From NCBI RefSeq assembly GCF_039889165.1, contig NZ_JAYMYY010000005.1, positions 62,001-126,000 of the forward strand: a DNA stretch of 64,000 bases, read 5' to 3'. This document shows positions 17,577 through 27,097 of this stretch, piece after piece. Position numbers and translations under genes: made by a program. The notes under the pieces are model-generated. The model searched no databases, was not told the DNA's origin, and saw only the letters and a list, made by a program, of their open reading frames with translations. Each line of letters opens with the position of its first letter. Position 1 is the first letter of the stretch. Source of the stretch: Pseudocitrobacter cyperus. Lineage in GTDB: Bacteria; Pseudomonadota; Gammaproteobacteria; Enterobacterales; Enterobacteriaceae.

Positions 17577-19010
17577 TTAGCTGAGGTCGACATTTTTACT
17601 GCCGAAAAGCCAGGTGAGCAGGAAACCGCAGAAGTAAGCCACGGCAAGACCCGCAGCATAGACGGCCATACCGGCGTAGATGCCGCTGTTGGAGGTCATC
17701 AGCGGCAGCGCCACGAGGCCGGATGGGCCGAACACGGTATTCAGGCCAACGGGCAAACCCATCCACGCGACCAGGCCGATAAAGAAACCGCCGCACGCGC
17801 CGCCAAAGCAGGCGGTGATGAAGGGTTTCATCCGTGGCAGGGTAACGCCGTAGATCAGGGGTTCGCCCACGCCCAGCAAACCGGGAATGATCGCGCCTTT
17901 GATTTGTGTGCGCAGCAGCGCGCCCTGTTTCGCGCGGAAGTAGAGCGCCAGCGCCGCCCCCACCTGGCCTGCGCCCGCCATCGACAAAATGGTGAACAGT
18001 GAGTTAAAGCCCTGCGCATCCATCAGCGCGAAGTAGACCGGCACGAAGCCCTGATGCACACCAAACATCACCGCTAACAGGAACAACCCCGCCAGCACCG
18101 CCGATCCGAACGGATTACCGTTGAGGTGCAGGAACAGCCAGGACATCCCCGTAAAGAGATAACCGCCGATCGGCATAATCACCACAAAGGTGACGGCGCC
18201 CATTATCAGCAATGTGATGGCCGATGTGAGGATCATATCGAGGTTGGCAGGCATCACGCTGCGCACGCGTTTTTCTACCCATGCGCCGCAGATTGCAGCG
18301 ATCAGTACGCCGATAATACTGCCGCGCGGGTCGATATCGTGACCGAAGAAGTGGGTCATCCCGGAATAGAAACCGGTGGTCGCTTCAGGGCTATAACCGA
18401 GTACGAACAGTGAGGCGATAATCGCCCCATTGACGCCCGAGCCGCCGAACGCTTTTTGCGTGTTGTAGCCAATCAGGATACTCAGGAAGGTAAACATCCC
18501 CTTGCTGAAAACCTTCATATAGCTAATCACTTCGATAAGCGTCGCGTTCGGATGGGCGCTCTTCAGCACGAATAACTGCTCTGCAAGCGTAGCAAAACCG
18601 AGCAGCAGACCGACGGCAATAAAACCCGGGATCAGCGGGGTAAAAATGGTGGCGAACTTCGCTAAAAATTTCTGAATCCCGCTGGTTTGCTTCTCTTTCA
18701 GCGCTTTTTTCTGCGCGCTGGCAACGTCAGCGAGCGAGAGCTCAGACGCTGGCGTCTCTTCCAGCATGTCGTTCATCATCTCGGCGGCGGTTTGCGCCCT
18801 GCCAGGGCCGAGGATAATCTGGAACTGCTCTTCGCTGACGACCACGCCCAGCACGCCTTCCACCTGACGAATGTTGGCGATATCGGCCTGATCTTCATTG
18901 CGCAGGGTTAAGCGTAGCCGGGTCATACAGTTCCCGGCCTGAACGACGTTTCCGGCTCCTCCCACCAGGGAGAGGAGACGGGCTATCATCTCTTTATTTA
19001 TTTTCGCCAT
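17577..19010 (-). CDS. murP: PTS N-acetylmuramic acid-specific EIIBC component MurP
   Basis: MurP imports N-acetylmuramic acid and phosphorylates it to MurNAc-6-phosphate through the phosphotransferase system. The protein is 477 residues. The N-terminal EIIB domain has the phosphorylated cysteine in QAGNCMTRLRL (Cys28), and the EIIC membrane domain fills about residues 110-470. No EIIA domain is present, so it must borrow Crr (EIIA-Glc) as in E. coli. It lies 21 bases after murQ in the same operon. Confidence 0.92.
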   Translation of the reverse strand: MAKINKEMIARLLSLVGGAGNVVQAGNCMTRLRLTLRNEDQADIANIRQVEGVLGVVVSEEQFQIILGPGRAQTAAEMMNDMLEETPASELSLADVASAQKKALKEKQTSGIQKFLAKFATIFTPLIPGFIAVGLLLGFATLAEQLFVLKSAHPNATLIEVISYMKVFSKGMFTFLSILIGYNTQKAFGGSGVNGAIIASLFVLGYSPEATTGFYSGMTHFFGHDIDPRGSIIGVLIAAICGAWVEKRVRSVMPANLDMILTSAITLLIMGAVTFVVIMPIGGYLFTGMSWLFLHLNGNPFGSAVLAGLFLLAVMFGVHQGFVPVYFALMDAQGFNSLFTILSMAGAGQVGAALALYFRAKQGALLRTQIKGAIIPGLLGVGEPLIYGVTLPRMKPFITACFGGACGGFFIGLVAWMGLPVGLNTVFGPSGLVALPLMTSNSGIYAGMAVYAAGLAVAYFCGFLLTWLFGSKNVDLS

Positions 19011-19031
19011 TCGCTTTATTCTCCGGAGGAA

Positions 19032-19934
19032 TTAGCCGTTCTGTAGCGCCTTGCGGATGTAGCCGTTGTTATCGGCCAACAGGGTAGTCGCTTCGTCAGC
19101 GCTGAGATTCGCCAGCACCATCACAATGGCGGTTTTACAGTGGCGATGGCAGGCGTTCAGTGCATTAACCGCGGTTTCGCGGTCACACTCGGTGGCTTCC
19201 ATCACGATGGACACCTGGCGCTCAATCAGTTTGGCGTTGGTGGCTTCCACATCCACCATCAGGTTGCTGTAGACCTTGCCGCAGCGAATCATCGCGCCGG
19301 TGGTAATCATATTCAGCACCAGTTTTTGCGCGGTACCAGCTTTCAGGCGCGTAGAGCCAGTAACCACTTCCGGGCCGACAACCGGGGTAATGGCGATATC
19401 CGCCAGTTGCGCCATTTCTCCGTGCGGGTTGCAGGTGAGAGTGGCGACCAGTGCGCCCACGCTTTTCGCGTAGGTCATTGCCCCAATCACGTAAGGTGTA
19501 CGCCCGCTGGCGGCGATACCTACCAGTACATCATTGGCCGTAAAGTTCAGTGCTTTCAGGTCTTCTGCGCCCTGGGCGACGTTATCTTCCGAGTTTTCAA
19601 CAGCGCTGAGAATCGCTTTATGACCGCCTGCAATCAGGCCGACAACCTGCTCAGGGCGTGTGCCGAACGTCGGAGGACATTCGCTGGCGTCGAGAATACC
19701 GAGGCGGCCAGAGGTACCCGCGCCGCTGTAAATCAGGCGCCCACCTTTTTGCAAGGCCGCGGCAACGGCGTCAACCAGTTGGGCAATTTGCGGCAGGTAG
19801 GGGGTGATTGAATGTGCAACCAACTGGTCTTCGCGGTTGATGACCGCCAGCATCTCTTCGGTAGAGAGGGTGTCAATATGGGTGCTGTTGGCGTTGCGGC
19901 GCTCGGTCAGCAGTTTGCTCAGGTCGATACTCAT
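19032..19934 (-). CDS. murQ: N-acetylmuramic acid 6-phosphate etherase MurQ
   Basis: MurQ cleaves the lactyl ether of MurNAc-6-P to give GlcNAc-6-P and D-lactate, recycling cell-wall sugar. The product is 300 residues with a SIS domain. The signature LIYSGAGTSGRLGILDASEC spans about residues 64-83, with the catalytic glutamate within it. In E. coli murQP lies elsewhere, next to the regulator gene murR. Here it lies between yicL and a drug-pump operon with no murR nearby. Confidence 0.95.
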   Translation of the reverse strand: MSIDLSKLLTERRNANSTHIDTLSTEEMLAVINREDQLVAHSITPYLPQIAQLVDAVAAALQKGGRLIYSGAGTSGRLGILDASECPPTFGTRPEQVVGLIAGGHKAILSAVENSEDNVAQGAEDLKALNFTANDVLVGIAASGRTPYVIGAMTYAKSVGALVATLTCNPHGEMAQLADIAITPVVGPEVVTGSTRLKAGTAQKLVLNMITTGAMIRCGKVYSNLMVDVEATNAKLIERQVSIVMEATECDRETAVNALNACHRHCKTAIVMVLANLSADEATTLLADNNGYIRKALQNG

Positions 19935-19967
19935 AGAAGCCTCGTATTCGTCAATGGCGGCCAGTAT

Positions 19968-19986
19968 AAGGAATTTTTTATTCCTT
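19968..19986. promoter_or_regulatory. Candidate operator upstream of murQ
   Basis: AAGGAATTTTTTATTCCTT is an interrupted palindrome with 7-base arms (AAGGAAT / ATTCCTT) lying 34 bases upstream of murQ. RpiR/MurR-type SIS regulators bind inverted repeats of this kind, so it is a reasonable MurR site. The assignment is inference. Confidence 0.4.
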
Positions 19987-20050
19987 CCGTGTGAAGGATA
20001 TCACGATTAAGACCTGGCGAATAAGAGGGGATGTAGATGGTTTGTGACTT

Positions 20051-20088
20051 ACTGCGGTAATAACTTTGGAATATTTTATTACCGCAGT
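20051..20088 (-). terminator. Terminator of the Bcr-like gene
   Basis: A perfect 13-bp inverted repeat (ACTGCGGTAATAA / TTATTACCGCAGT) with a 12-base loop lies 5 bases beyond the stop of the Bcr-like gene. Confidence 0.65.
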
Positions 20089-20093
20089 GAATT

Positions 20094-21248
20094 TTATCGG
20101 ACTTTGCAGAGAGAAAAGAAGAGGGCGATGGCGTAGGAAATTGCCATGGCGAGACTCATTTTGAGCATGGTTTCGCCACCCAGGCCGGCCAGTGGCGCGG
20201 CAATGCCGCCACAGACGAACATCAGCGTGCCCATCAACGCAGACGCAGTACCAGACTGCTCGCTGCTGACCGCGCTCATCGCTTCAGAACCGGATACCGT
20301 GCTGATCCCACTCATAAACGAGACGGTAAAGAACAGGCCAACCAGCGCCGGAATAGCAAGATGCAACCAGGCCAGCAGCAGCGTGATGCCCGCGCAGGCG
20401 ACCGCCAGCAGCAACCCACGACGCAACAGCACTTCGGCGGCCACGCGGTGAGAAAGCTTCGAGAAAGTCAGTGCGGCGATAATCAGGCCAATGCCGTTCA
20501 GGCCGAACAGCAGGCTGAATTGCATGGCGCTCATGCCGTACTCGCTCTGAATCACAAACGAGGAAGAGCCGATGTACGAAAACAGCCCGGCCATCATAAA
20601 GGCCTGAATCAGGCAGTAGCGCAGGAAGCGGCGGTTTTTCAGCAGCGGCGTATTACGTGTTTGTTGGCCAGTGACGGCGCTTTTCGCGGGCAGCGTTTCA
20701 TGCAGCACCGCCAGGCTTAACAGCAGCAGAAGCACGCCGATCCCCGCCATACACCAGAAAAGAGTGCGCCAGTCGAAGGCGGTGATGATATAGCCGCCAA
20801 GCACCGGCGAGAGCACAGGCGCAATACCGTTGACGGTCATCAGCAGGGCGAAAAATTGCGTCAGCATCGCGCCCTGATAGCGGTCACGGGCGATGGATCG
20901 CGACAGTACAGAACCGCCCGCCCCGGCGAAGCCCTGTAAGAAGCGCCAGCCGATCAGCAGGTGAATATCCTGAGTCATCGCACACATCGCGGAAGAGAAG
21001 ATGAACAGCAGCAACGACAGCGCCAGCGGTTTTTTGCGGCCAATACGGTCGCTTAGCGGGCCGAAGAAAAGCTGGCCGAGGCCAAGACCGATTAACGCGG
21101 CCGTTAAAGAAAGCTGCGTTTGCGTGCCGCTCGCACGAAGCTGGTCGGTGATTTCCGGCAGCGCGGGAAGGTAAAAGTCAGTACAGAGTGGGCCGATGGC
21201 AGTCAGCAGGCCCAGCGTCAGCACCCATGAGGGGGCGATGCGCGACAT
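20094..21248 (-). CDS. Bcr/CflA-type MFS drug efflux transporter
   Basis: A 384-residue inner-membrane major facilitator with 12 helices. The family loop is GPLSDRIGRKKPLALSL (about residues 61-77) and an R-D motif sits in helix 4-5 (SRSIARDRYQG). It belongs with Bcr (bicyclomycin/sulfonamide resistance) and CflA proteins. The start at 21248 is chosen over 21287 because AAGGAGC lies just upstream of it. It lies downstream of eefC on the same strand, separated by a long palindromic repeat, so it may be a separate unit. It is not the native bcr locus of E. coli. Confidence 0.85.
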   Translation of the reverse strand: MSRIAPSWVLTLGLLTAIGPLCTDFYLPALPEITDQLRASGTQTQLSLTAALIGLGLGQLFFGPLSDRIGRKKPLALSLLLFIFSSAMCAMTQDIHLLIGWRFLQGFAGAGGSVLSRSIARDRYQGAMLTQFFALLMTVNGIAPVLSPVLGGYIITAFDWRTLFWCMAGIGVLLLLLSLAVLHETLPAKSAVTGQQTRNTPLLKNRRFLRYCLIQAFMMAGLFSYIGSSSFVIQSEYGMSAMQFSLLFGLNGIGLIIAALTFSKLSHRVAAEVLLRRGLLLAVACAGITLLLAWLHLAIPALVGLFFTVSFMSGISTVSGSEAMSAVSSEQSGTASALMGTLMFVCGGIAAPLAGLGGETMLKMSLAMAISYAIALFFSLCKVR

Positions 21249-21273
21249 AGAAGCTCCTTTTTGTGATTGTGTG

Positions 21274-21380
21274 GGGGCACCCCTCACCCTAACCCTCTCC
21301 CGAAGGGAGAGGGAACCGACTGTGCACGGTGTTGCTTTTCGCCCTTTCCCTCATGGAGAGGGCGGGGTGAGGGTGGCCCC
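21274..21380. repeat. Long inverted repeat built from two copies of a C-rich palindromic element
   Basis: GGGGCACCCCTCACCCTAAC at 21274 onward is answered by GGGGTGAGGGTGGCCCC near 21364-21380, with smaller CCCTCTCCC/GGGAGAGGG palindromes inside. The arms pair over about 25 bases with a few mismatches. A third copy of the same motif lies at 31022-31062. The right arm runs into the 3' end of the efflux gene eefC. Confidence 0.7.
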
Positions 21381-22733
21381 ACCTCCCAGCGATTGCCACA
21401 ACGTAATGCGGTTATCCAGCTCGGTCTGTTGCAGTGCAATCAACGACTGCTGCGCCGACCACAGTGTGCGCTGGGCGGTCAGCACCGTCAGATAATCGCT
21501 GCTCCCCGCCTGATAGCGCTTCATCGCAATATCCAGCGTCTGCTGTTCGGCGGCGACATACTGGCGCTGGGCATCCAGTTCTTCACTCAATGTCTGACGG
21601 CGAGCCAGCGCATCGGCGACATCTTTAAATGCGCTCTGAATGGTTTTTTCATAAGTCGCAATCAGCCCTTTTTTCTCCGCTTCTGCATAGCGAAGCTGCG
21701 CCATATTGCTGCCGCCGGTAAACAGCGGCAGGGTGATGGACGGTGCAAATGACCACACTTTCATGCCATGGCTGAACAGTGAGGAGAGCGAGTCGCTGCC
21801 CACGCCTGCGCTGGCGGTCAGGGAAATTGTCGGGAAGAAGTTTGCGCGCGCCGCGCCGATATTGGCGTTAGCCGTCAGCAGGTTATGTTCAGCCTCCTGA
21901 ATATCCGGGCGGTTGAGTAGCACGGAAGAGGAGACTCCCGCAGGCACCAGCGTGATGGTGTTGTCGCCTAAGCTTTCCAGCGTTCCCGGCAGCAATGAAT
22001 CCGGCACCGTTTGCCCGGCGAGCAGGTTAATGGCGTTTTTATCCTGCATCACCAGCGTCTGATAACTGGCAACGCTGGCGCGCGCCTGCTGATACACGCT
22101 CATCGCGGAACTGACATCCGTCGCGGCGGCAGTGCCCACTACCATCTGGCGTTTCACTATCTTCAGCGAATCCGCCGCGCTGTTCATCGTCTGCTGCGCC
22201 AGCGCCAGATTACTGTTATCGGCGGCGAGCGTTACCCACGCGGTGGTGAGTTCGGAAATCATGGTCAGACGCGTATTCTGCGCGGTGTATTCGCTGGCAA
22301 GCCAGGTCTCGCGCGCGGCGCGGGAAAGGCTCTGATTACGGCCAAACAGATCCAGTTCGAAGCTGGAGACCGCACCATCCGCCTGTGCAGTGGTGCTGAT
22401 GCCCGTGGTCGTGGTGCGACTACGGCTGCCGCTTAACTCAGCATCGACCGTCGGGAAGAGCGACGCGCGTGTTTCACCATACTGAGCGCGGGCGGCATCG
22501 ATATCAGCAATCGCCTTTTGTACATCGCGGTTACTGGTCAATGCCATGCTCACCACTTTGTTCAGGCGAGCATCTTTTACCACCTGCTGCCAGTTGCCAA
22601 TTACCGCCGTCGCCTGACCCTGCGTACCCGGCAGTGTCGCCGGAATGGGAGCGTCGGGTCGTTGATAGTTTGGATCGAGTGACACACAGCCGACGCTCAG
22701 GAAGGCAATAAATAAAACAGAAAGACGAAACAT
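21351..22733 (-). CDS. eefC: RND efflux outer-membrane channel (EefC type, NodT family)
   Basis: A 460-residue outer-membrane factor of the TolC/NodT class. It has a lipoprotein signal (lipobox SVGC, Cys16), two outer-membrane efflux repeats and long helical hairpins. It forms the exit duct of the tripartite pump. It starts 3 bases after eefB. The last eight residues (ATLTPPSP) are encoded inside the palindromic repeat, so the C-terminus may have been replaced by repeat insertion. The name EefC rests on operon layout and likeness to the Klebsiella/Enterobacter EefABC system. Confidence 0.82.
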   Translation of the reverse strand: MFRLSVLFIAFLSVGCVSLDPNYQRPDAPIPATLPGTQGQATAVIGNWQQVVKDARLNKVVSMALTSNRDVQKAIADIDAARAQYGETRASLFPTVDAELSGSRSRTTTTGISTTAQADGAVSSFELDLFGRNQSLSRAARETWLASEYTAQNTRLTMISELTTAWVTLAADNSNLALAQQTMNSAADSLKIVKRQMVVGTAAATDVSSAMSVYQQARASVASYQTLVMQDKNAINLLAGQTVPDSLLPGTLESLGDNTITLVPAGVSSSVLLNRPDIQEAEHNLLTANANIGAARANFFPTISLTASAGVGSDSLSSLFSHGMKVWSFAPSITLPLFTGGSNMAQLRYAEAEKKGLIATYEKTIQSAFKDVADALARRQTLSEELDAQRQYVAAEQQTLDIAMKRYQAGSSDYLTVLTAQRTLWSAQQSLIALQQTELDNRITLWQSLGGGATLTPPSP

Positions 22734-22736
22734 AAC

Positions 22737-25700
22737 TTACCCCTGACGGCGTTTACCGGCGAACAAGCTCTTCACCAGCACAAAGAATAATGGAACGAAG
22801 AAAATCGCCAGCAGCGTCGCCGTCAGCGTACCGCCGATAATCCCGGTACCGATGGCGATGCGGCTGTTCGCGCCTGCGCCTGTAGCAATCGCCAGCGGCG
22901 TTACCCCGGCGACAAATGCCAGCGAGGTCATGATGATCGGGCGTAAACGCGTCTGCGCCGCACGCAGCGCCGCACGAGAGAGCGAGTAGCCTTCGGCTAC
23001 GGCGGCTTCGGCAAATTCCACAATCAGAATGGCGTTCTTCGATGACAGACCAATGGTGGTGAGTAGCGCCACCTGGAAGTAAACGTCATTACTTAAGCCG
23101 CGCATCCACGCTGCCAGCGCCGCACCCAGCAGGCCGAGTGGGATAACCATGATGACCGAAATCGGTACCGACCAGCTCTCATACAGCGCCGCCAGGCACA
23201 GGAACACCACCAGAATGGAAATGGCGTACAAACTTAGCGCCTGACCGCTGGCCAGTTTTTCCTGCAATGACAGCCCACTCCACGCCCAGGTAGAACCGGC
23301 TGGCAGATTGTTGGCGAGCGTTTCCATGGTGGTCATCGCGGTACCAGAACTGGAGCCGGTGGCGTTTTCACCCTGAATTTCATAGGCGGCAGAGCCGTTG
23401 TAGCGCACCAGACTTTCCGGCCCATATTCCCAGCGAGTGGTGGCGAAGGCGGAGAACGGCGTCATGCTGTCATCGCTGCCGCGCACAAACCATTTACTGA
23501 GATCGGATGGTGCCGAGCGGGAATTGCTATCGCCCTGGATATACACTTTTTTCACGCGACCACGGTCGATAAAGTCATTCACATAGGTACCGCCCCAGGC
23601 GCTTGACAGCGTCGAGGTGACATCGCTCAGCGATAGCCCCAGCGACACGGCTTTGTTGTTGTCGATATCGACCTGCAACTGCGGCGTTTGCGGCATATCG
23701 TTGGCGCGAACGGCGTGAAGCGTGGCATCCTGGTTGGCTTTGCCGATCAGCTCATCGCGCATTTTCAGCAGTTCCGCACGGTCGGTGCCGCCGCTCGCCA
23801 TCAGTTCAAATGTAAAGCCGTTACTCTGACCGAGACCATCGACAGAAGGCGGCGTCATGGCGAACAGCGTTGCATCACGAATGGCACCGAGTTCTTTGAT
23901 GGCGCGCAGGGCAATCGCCTGAGCGGTATTTTCCGCGCCCTTACGTTCAGACCAGTTTTTCAACGAGACGAAGGCCATCCCGGCGTTCTGCCCGCTGCCG
24001 CTGAAGCTGAAGCCATTAATGGTAAAGATAACGTTGGTGTTATCTTTCTCTGTCGTGAGGAACCAGTCGGAGACCTGCTTACTCACTTCGGCGGTACGTG
24101 AGTTGGTCGCGCCCGCAGGCAGCGTGTACTGCACCATGATCTCGCCCTGGTCCTCAGTCGGCAGGAAGCTGCCGGGCAGTTTCCACATCGCCAGTGCCAT
24201 ACCGCCGCAGATCGCCAGATACACCACCATCACCAGCCCGGAGCGGCCCAGCGTGTTGAGCACTTTGTGTTTGTATTTGCGTTCGGTCGAGCCGTAGAAG
24301 CGGTTAAACGCGCCGAAGAAGCCTTTTTTATGTGGCGGCGTGTGGCGCAAAATCGAGCCGCACAGCGCAGGCGTTAAGGTCAACGCCACCACCACTGAGA
24401 GCATCATCGCCGAAATAATGGTGACCGAGAACTGACGGTAAATCACCCCGGTCGAGCCGCCGAAGAAGGCCATTGGCAGGAATACCGCCGAGAGCACCAG
24501 CGCGATCGCAATCAGCGCCCCGGAGATTTCTCCCATCGATTTTTCCGTGGCTTCGCGGGCGGGCAGCCCTTCGTCGCGCATAATACGCTCGACGTTCTCG
24601 ACTACCACGATGGCGTCATCTACCAGAAGCCCGATAGCGAGCACCATCGCAAACAGCGTTAAGGTGTTAATTGAGTAACCGAACAGCGCCAGCACGCCAA
24701 AGGTACCGAGCAGCACAACGGGCACCGCCAGCGCCGGAATCAGCGTTGCGCGGATGTTTTGCAGGAACAGATACATCACGCAGACTACGAGGATAATCGC
24801 CTCGAACAGCGTCTGCACCACGTCTTCAACGGAAATCTTAATGAACTCGGTGCTGTCTTTCGGATACGCGACGTCATAGCCCTGCGGCATATTACGTTTG
24901 TATTCGTTAATTTTGTCCTTCACCAGCGTGGCGGTGCTCAGGGCGTTTGCGCCCGGCGCCAGCATCACCGCCATCCCGGCTGCCGGGTGACCGTTCAGTT
25001 TGGCGATAGCGGTGTAATCTTCACTGCCCATTTCCACGCGCGCCACGTCGCCGATGCGCACCACCGCGCCATTAGACTGGCTTTTGACGATGATATCTTT
25101 GAACTGAGCGACCGTTTGCAGACGCGACTGCGCGCGCACGGTGGCGGTCAACTGTTGGGTATCTGGCGATGGCAACGCCCCGATTTTACCGGCGGAGACC
25201 TGCACGTTCTGCGCTTCAATCGCCGTCTGCACATCCGATGGCATCAGCGAGTAGGACGCCAGTTTCGCCGGGTCCATCCAGATGCGCATCGCGTATTCCG
25301 CACCGAACACTTGCAGGCTACCGACACCGTCGAGACGGGCCATTGGGTCCTGCATGTTACTCACCAGCCAGTCGGCGATATCCGAGCTGCTGGCTTTATC
25401 GGTTTTATCGTACACGCCCATAATGAGCAGGAAGTTGCTCTGGGATTTCACCACCGTCACGCCGGCCTGCTGAACTTCGCTCGGCAGGCGCGATTCGGCC
25501 TGCTGCACTTTGTTCTGAACCTGCACCTGCGCGGTATCCGGGTCGGTACCTTGTTCGAAGGTCACGGTAATGCTCACCGAACCGTCAGAGCTGCTGGTGG
25601 AAGTGAAATAGAGTAGATTATCGAGCCCGGTAAGCTGCTGTTCGATAACCTGCGTTACGCTGTTTTCCAGCGTTTGTGCCGATGCCCCGGTATAGGTGGC

Positions 25701-25841
25701 AGAGATTTTAATCGACGGCGGCGCAACGTCCGGGTACTGCGCCACCGGCAGCGTTTTGATAGCCAGCATCCCGGCCAGCATGATCAGAATAGCGATAACC
25801 CAGGCAAAGACCGGGCGACGCACGAAGAAACGGGCAAACAT
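22737..25841 (-). CDS. eefB: RND multidrug efflux permease (EefB type)
   Basis: A 1034-residue inner-membrane RND pump of the HAE1 (AcrB) family, with 12 helices and two large periplasmic loops. The proton-relay aspartates lie in VLAIGLLVDDAIVVVENVERIM (about residue 405). The N-terminus (MFARFFVRRPVFAWVIAI) is typical. It captures drugs from the periplasm and passes them to the outer-membrane channel. Its ATG overlaps the eefA stop by one base (TGATG). It is close to AcrB/MexB/EefB; substrates cannot be told from sequence. Confidence 0.85.
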   Translation of the reverse strand: MFARFFVRRPVFAWVIAILIMLAGMLAIKTLPVAQYPDVAPPSIKISATYTGASAQTLENSVTQVIEQQLTGLDNLLYFTSTSSSDGSVSITVTFEQGTDPDTAQVQVQNKVQQAESRLPSEVQQAGVTVVKSQSNFLLIMGVYDKTDKASSSDIADWLVSNMQDPMARLDGVGSLQVFGAEYAMRIWMDPAKLASYSLMPSDVQTAIEAQNVQVSAGKIGALPSPDTQQLTATVRAQSRLQTVAQFKDIIVKSQSNGAVVRIGDVARVEMGSEDYTAIAKLNGHPAAGMAVMLAPGANALSTATLVKDKINEYKRNMPQGYDVAYPKDSTEFIKISVEDVVQTLFEAIILVVCVMYLFLQNIRATLIPALAVPVVLLGTFGVLALFGYSINTLTLFAMVLAIGLLVDDAIVVVENVERIMRDEGLPAREATEKSMGEISGALIAIALVLSAVFLPMAFFGGSTGVIYRQFSVTIISAMMLSVVVALTLTPALCGSILRHTPPHKKGFFGAFNRFYGSTERKYKHKVLNTLGRSGLVMVVYLAICGGMALAMWKLPGSFLPTEDQGEIMVQYTLPAGATNSRTAEVSKQVSDWFLTTEKDNTNVIFTINGFSFSGSGQNAGMAFVSLKNWSERKGAENTAQAIALRAIKELGAIRDATLFAMTPPSVDGLGQSNGFTFELMASGGTDRAELLKMRDELIGKANQDATLHAVRANDMPQTPQLQVDIDNNKAVSLGLSLSDVTSTLSSAWGGTYVNDFIDRGRVKKVYIQGDSNSRSAPSDLSKWFVRGSDDSMTPFSAFATTRWEYGPESLVRYNGSAAYEIQGENATGSSSGTAMTTMETLANNLPAGSTWAWSGLSLQEKLASGQALSLYAISILVVFLCLAALYESWSVPISVIMVIPLGLLGAALAAWMRGLSNDVYFQVALLTTIGLSSKNAILIVEFAEAAVAEGYSLSRAALRAAQTRLRPIIMTSLAFVAGVTPLAIATGAGANSRIAIGTGIIGGTLTATLLAIFFVPLFFVLVKSLFAGKRRQG

Positions 25842-26962
25842 CAGGCGTTTCCTCCGGTGGACTGCACTTCAACGGGTTTCACCTGCTGGCCTGCAACCAC
25901 TTTTGCCGAGCCTTCAACAATCAGTTTATCGCCCGCTTTCAGACCCGTTAACACCAGCCATTTATCGCCATAGGTGTCGCCGGTTTCCAGCTCGCGTTGT
26001 TCAACTTTGTTATCCGCGCTGACCACCAGCGCAGTGGCAACGCCTTTCGCATCGCGCGTGACGCCCTGCTGTGGCGCGAGGATCGCATCGTTCATGATGC
26101 CTTCATCGACTTTGGCGCGCACAAACATCCCCGGCAGAAGCTGCTGTTTCGGGTTCGGGAACACGGCGCGCAGGGTGACGGAACCGGTCGATTCATCCAC
26201 CGCCACTTCGGTGAGCGCCAGGCGGCCTTTCTCGCTGTAGGTTGAGCCATCTTCCAGAATCAGCGCCACGTTCATGGTGTCGCTGTTGGTGGCAAGTGAT
26301 TGTTTGCGCAGGCGTAGCAGGTCAACGCTTGAGCGGGTGAGGTCAACGTACATGGTATCGAGGCCGCGAATCGTCGCCAGCGCGGTGGTTTGCTCGGCGG
26401 AGACCAGCGCGCCTGGCGTCACGGAAGAAATACCGATCCGCCCGGCAATTGGCGCGGTGATGGTGGTCCAGTTCAGATTGATGCGGGCGCTCTCAAGCGC
26501 CGCTTTTTTTGACTCAACGCTGGCTTTGTCCTGCGCACAGGTTGATACCGCGTCGTCTGCGTCCTGACGGGAAACGCCGTTCTCTTTCACCAGTTGCGCG
26601 TAACGCTGGGCTTTCGAGCAATCGGCGGTGACCAGCGCCTGCGCCTGTTTCAGGGAGGCGGCGGCTTCGTTATAGGTCGCGCGGAAGCTGTCCGGCTCGA
26701 TCTGATAGAGCGCCTGCCCGGCTTTTACATTATCGCCTTCATTAAAAAGCCGTTTCTGAATAATGCCTGTGACCTGTGGGCGCACTTCCGCGCTCAGGGC
26801 GGCGGCGGTGCGCCCGGTCAGCTCGCTGACGACGGAGACGGGTTGGCTTTTTAATATTACGACCCCCACTTCCTGCTCCGGACGTTGGGGCGCTGATGTT
26901 TGCGCATTATCGCATCCGCTCAGGAGAAATAATGCGGCAAGTGTGGTTGTGATGTATTTCAT
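25841..26962 (-). CDS. eefA: RND efflux periplasmic adaptor (EefA type)
   Basis: A membrane-fusion lipoprotein of 373 residues from the ATG at 26962, with lipobox LLSGC near residue 17. It has an alpha-helical hairpin, lipoyl and beta-barrel domains as in AcrA. The in-frame extension to 27034 would hide the lipoprotein signal and is rejected. It bridges EefB and EefC. It is the first structural gene after the TetR regulator, separated by a terminator. Confidence 0.85.
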   Translation of the reverse strand: MKYITTTLAALFLLSGCDNAQTSAPQRPEQEVGVVILKSQPVSVVSELTGRTAAALSAEVRPQVTGIIQKRLFNEGDNVKAGQALYQIEPDSFRATYNEAAASLKQAQALVTADCSKAQRYAQLVKENGVSRQDADDAVSTCAQDKASVESKKAALESARINLNWTTITAPIAGRIGISSVTPGALVSAEQTTALATIRGLDTMYVDLTRSSVDLLRLRKQSLATNSDTMNVALILEDGSTYSEKGRLALTEVAVDESTGSVTLRAVFPNPKQQLLPGMFVRAKVDEGIMNDAILAPQQGVTRDAKGVATALVVSADNKVEQRELETGDTYGDKWLVLTGLKAGDKLIVEGSAKVVAGQQVKPVEVQSTGGNA

Positions 26963-27054
26963 CTTTATTCTCAAGGTGAATGACGTCCTCCCCGCAAATA
27001 GATTGCGAGGATTTAAGGGAAAACGAATCCGCATCGCCGGTTGCCCGGAAATGA

Positions 27055-27080
27055 CAAAAAGGGGGAATTGACTCCCCCTG
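27055..27080 (-). terminator. Terminator between the TetR regulator and eefA
   Basis: On the minus strand AGGGGGA and TCCCCCT-type arms form a stem followed by TTTTTG, 18 bases after the regulator stop. This would partly separate eefA expression from the regulator gene, or act as an attenuation point. Confidence 0.65.
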
Positions 27081-27097
27081 TTGTTTACAGGATTAAA

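Noticed and set aside
24759..25616. Rightward 285-codon frame opposite the RND permease
   Set aside because: Antisense to a well-conserved pump gene, with histidine-rich nonsense composition and no known domain.
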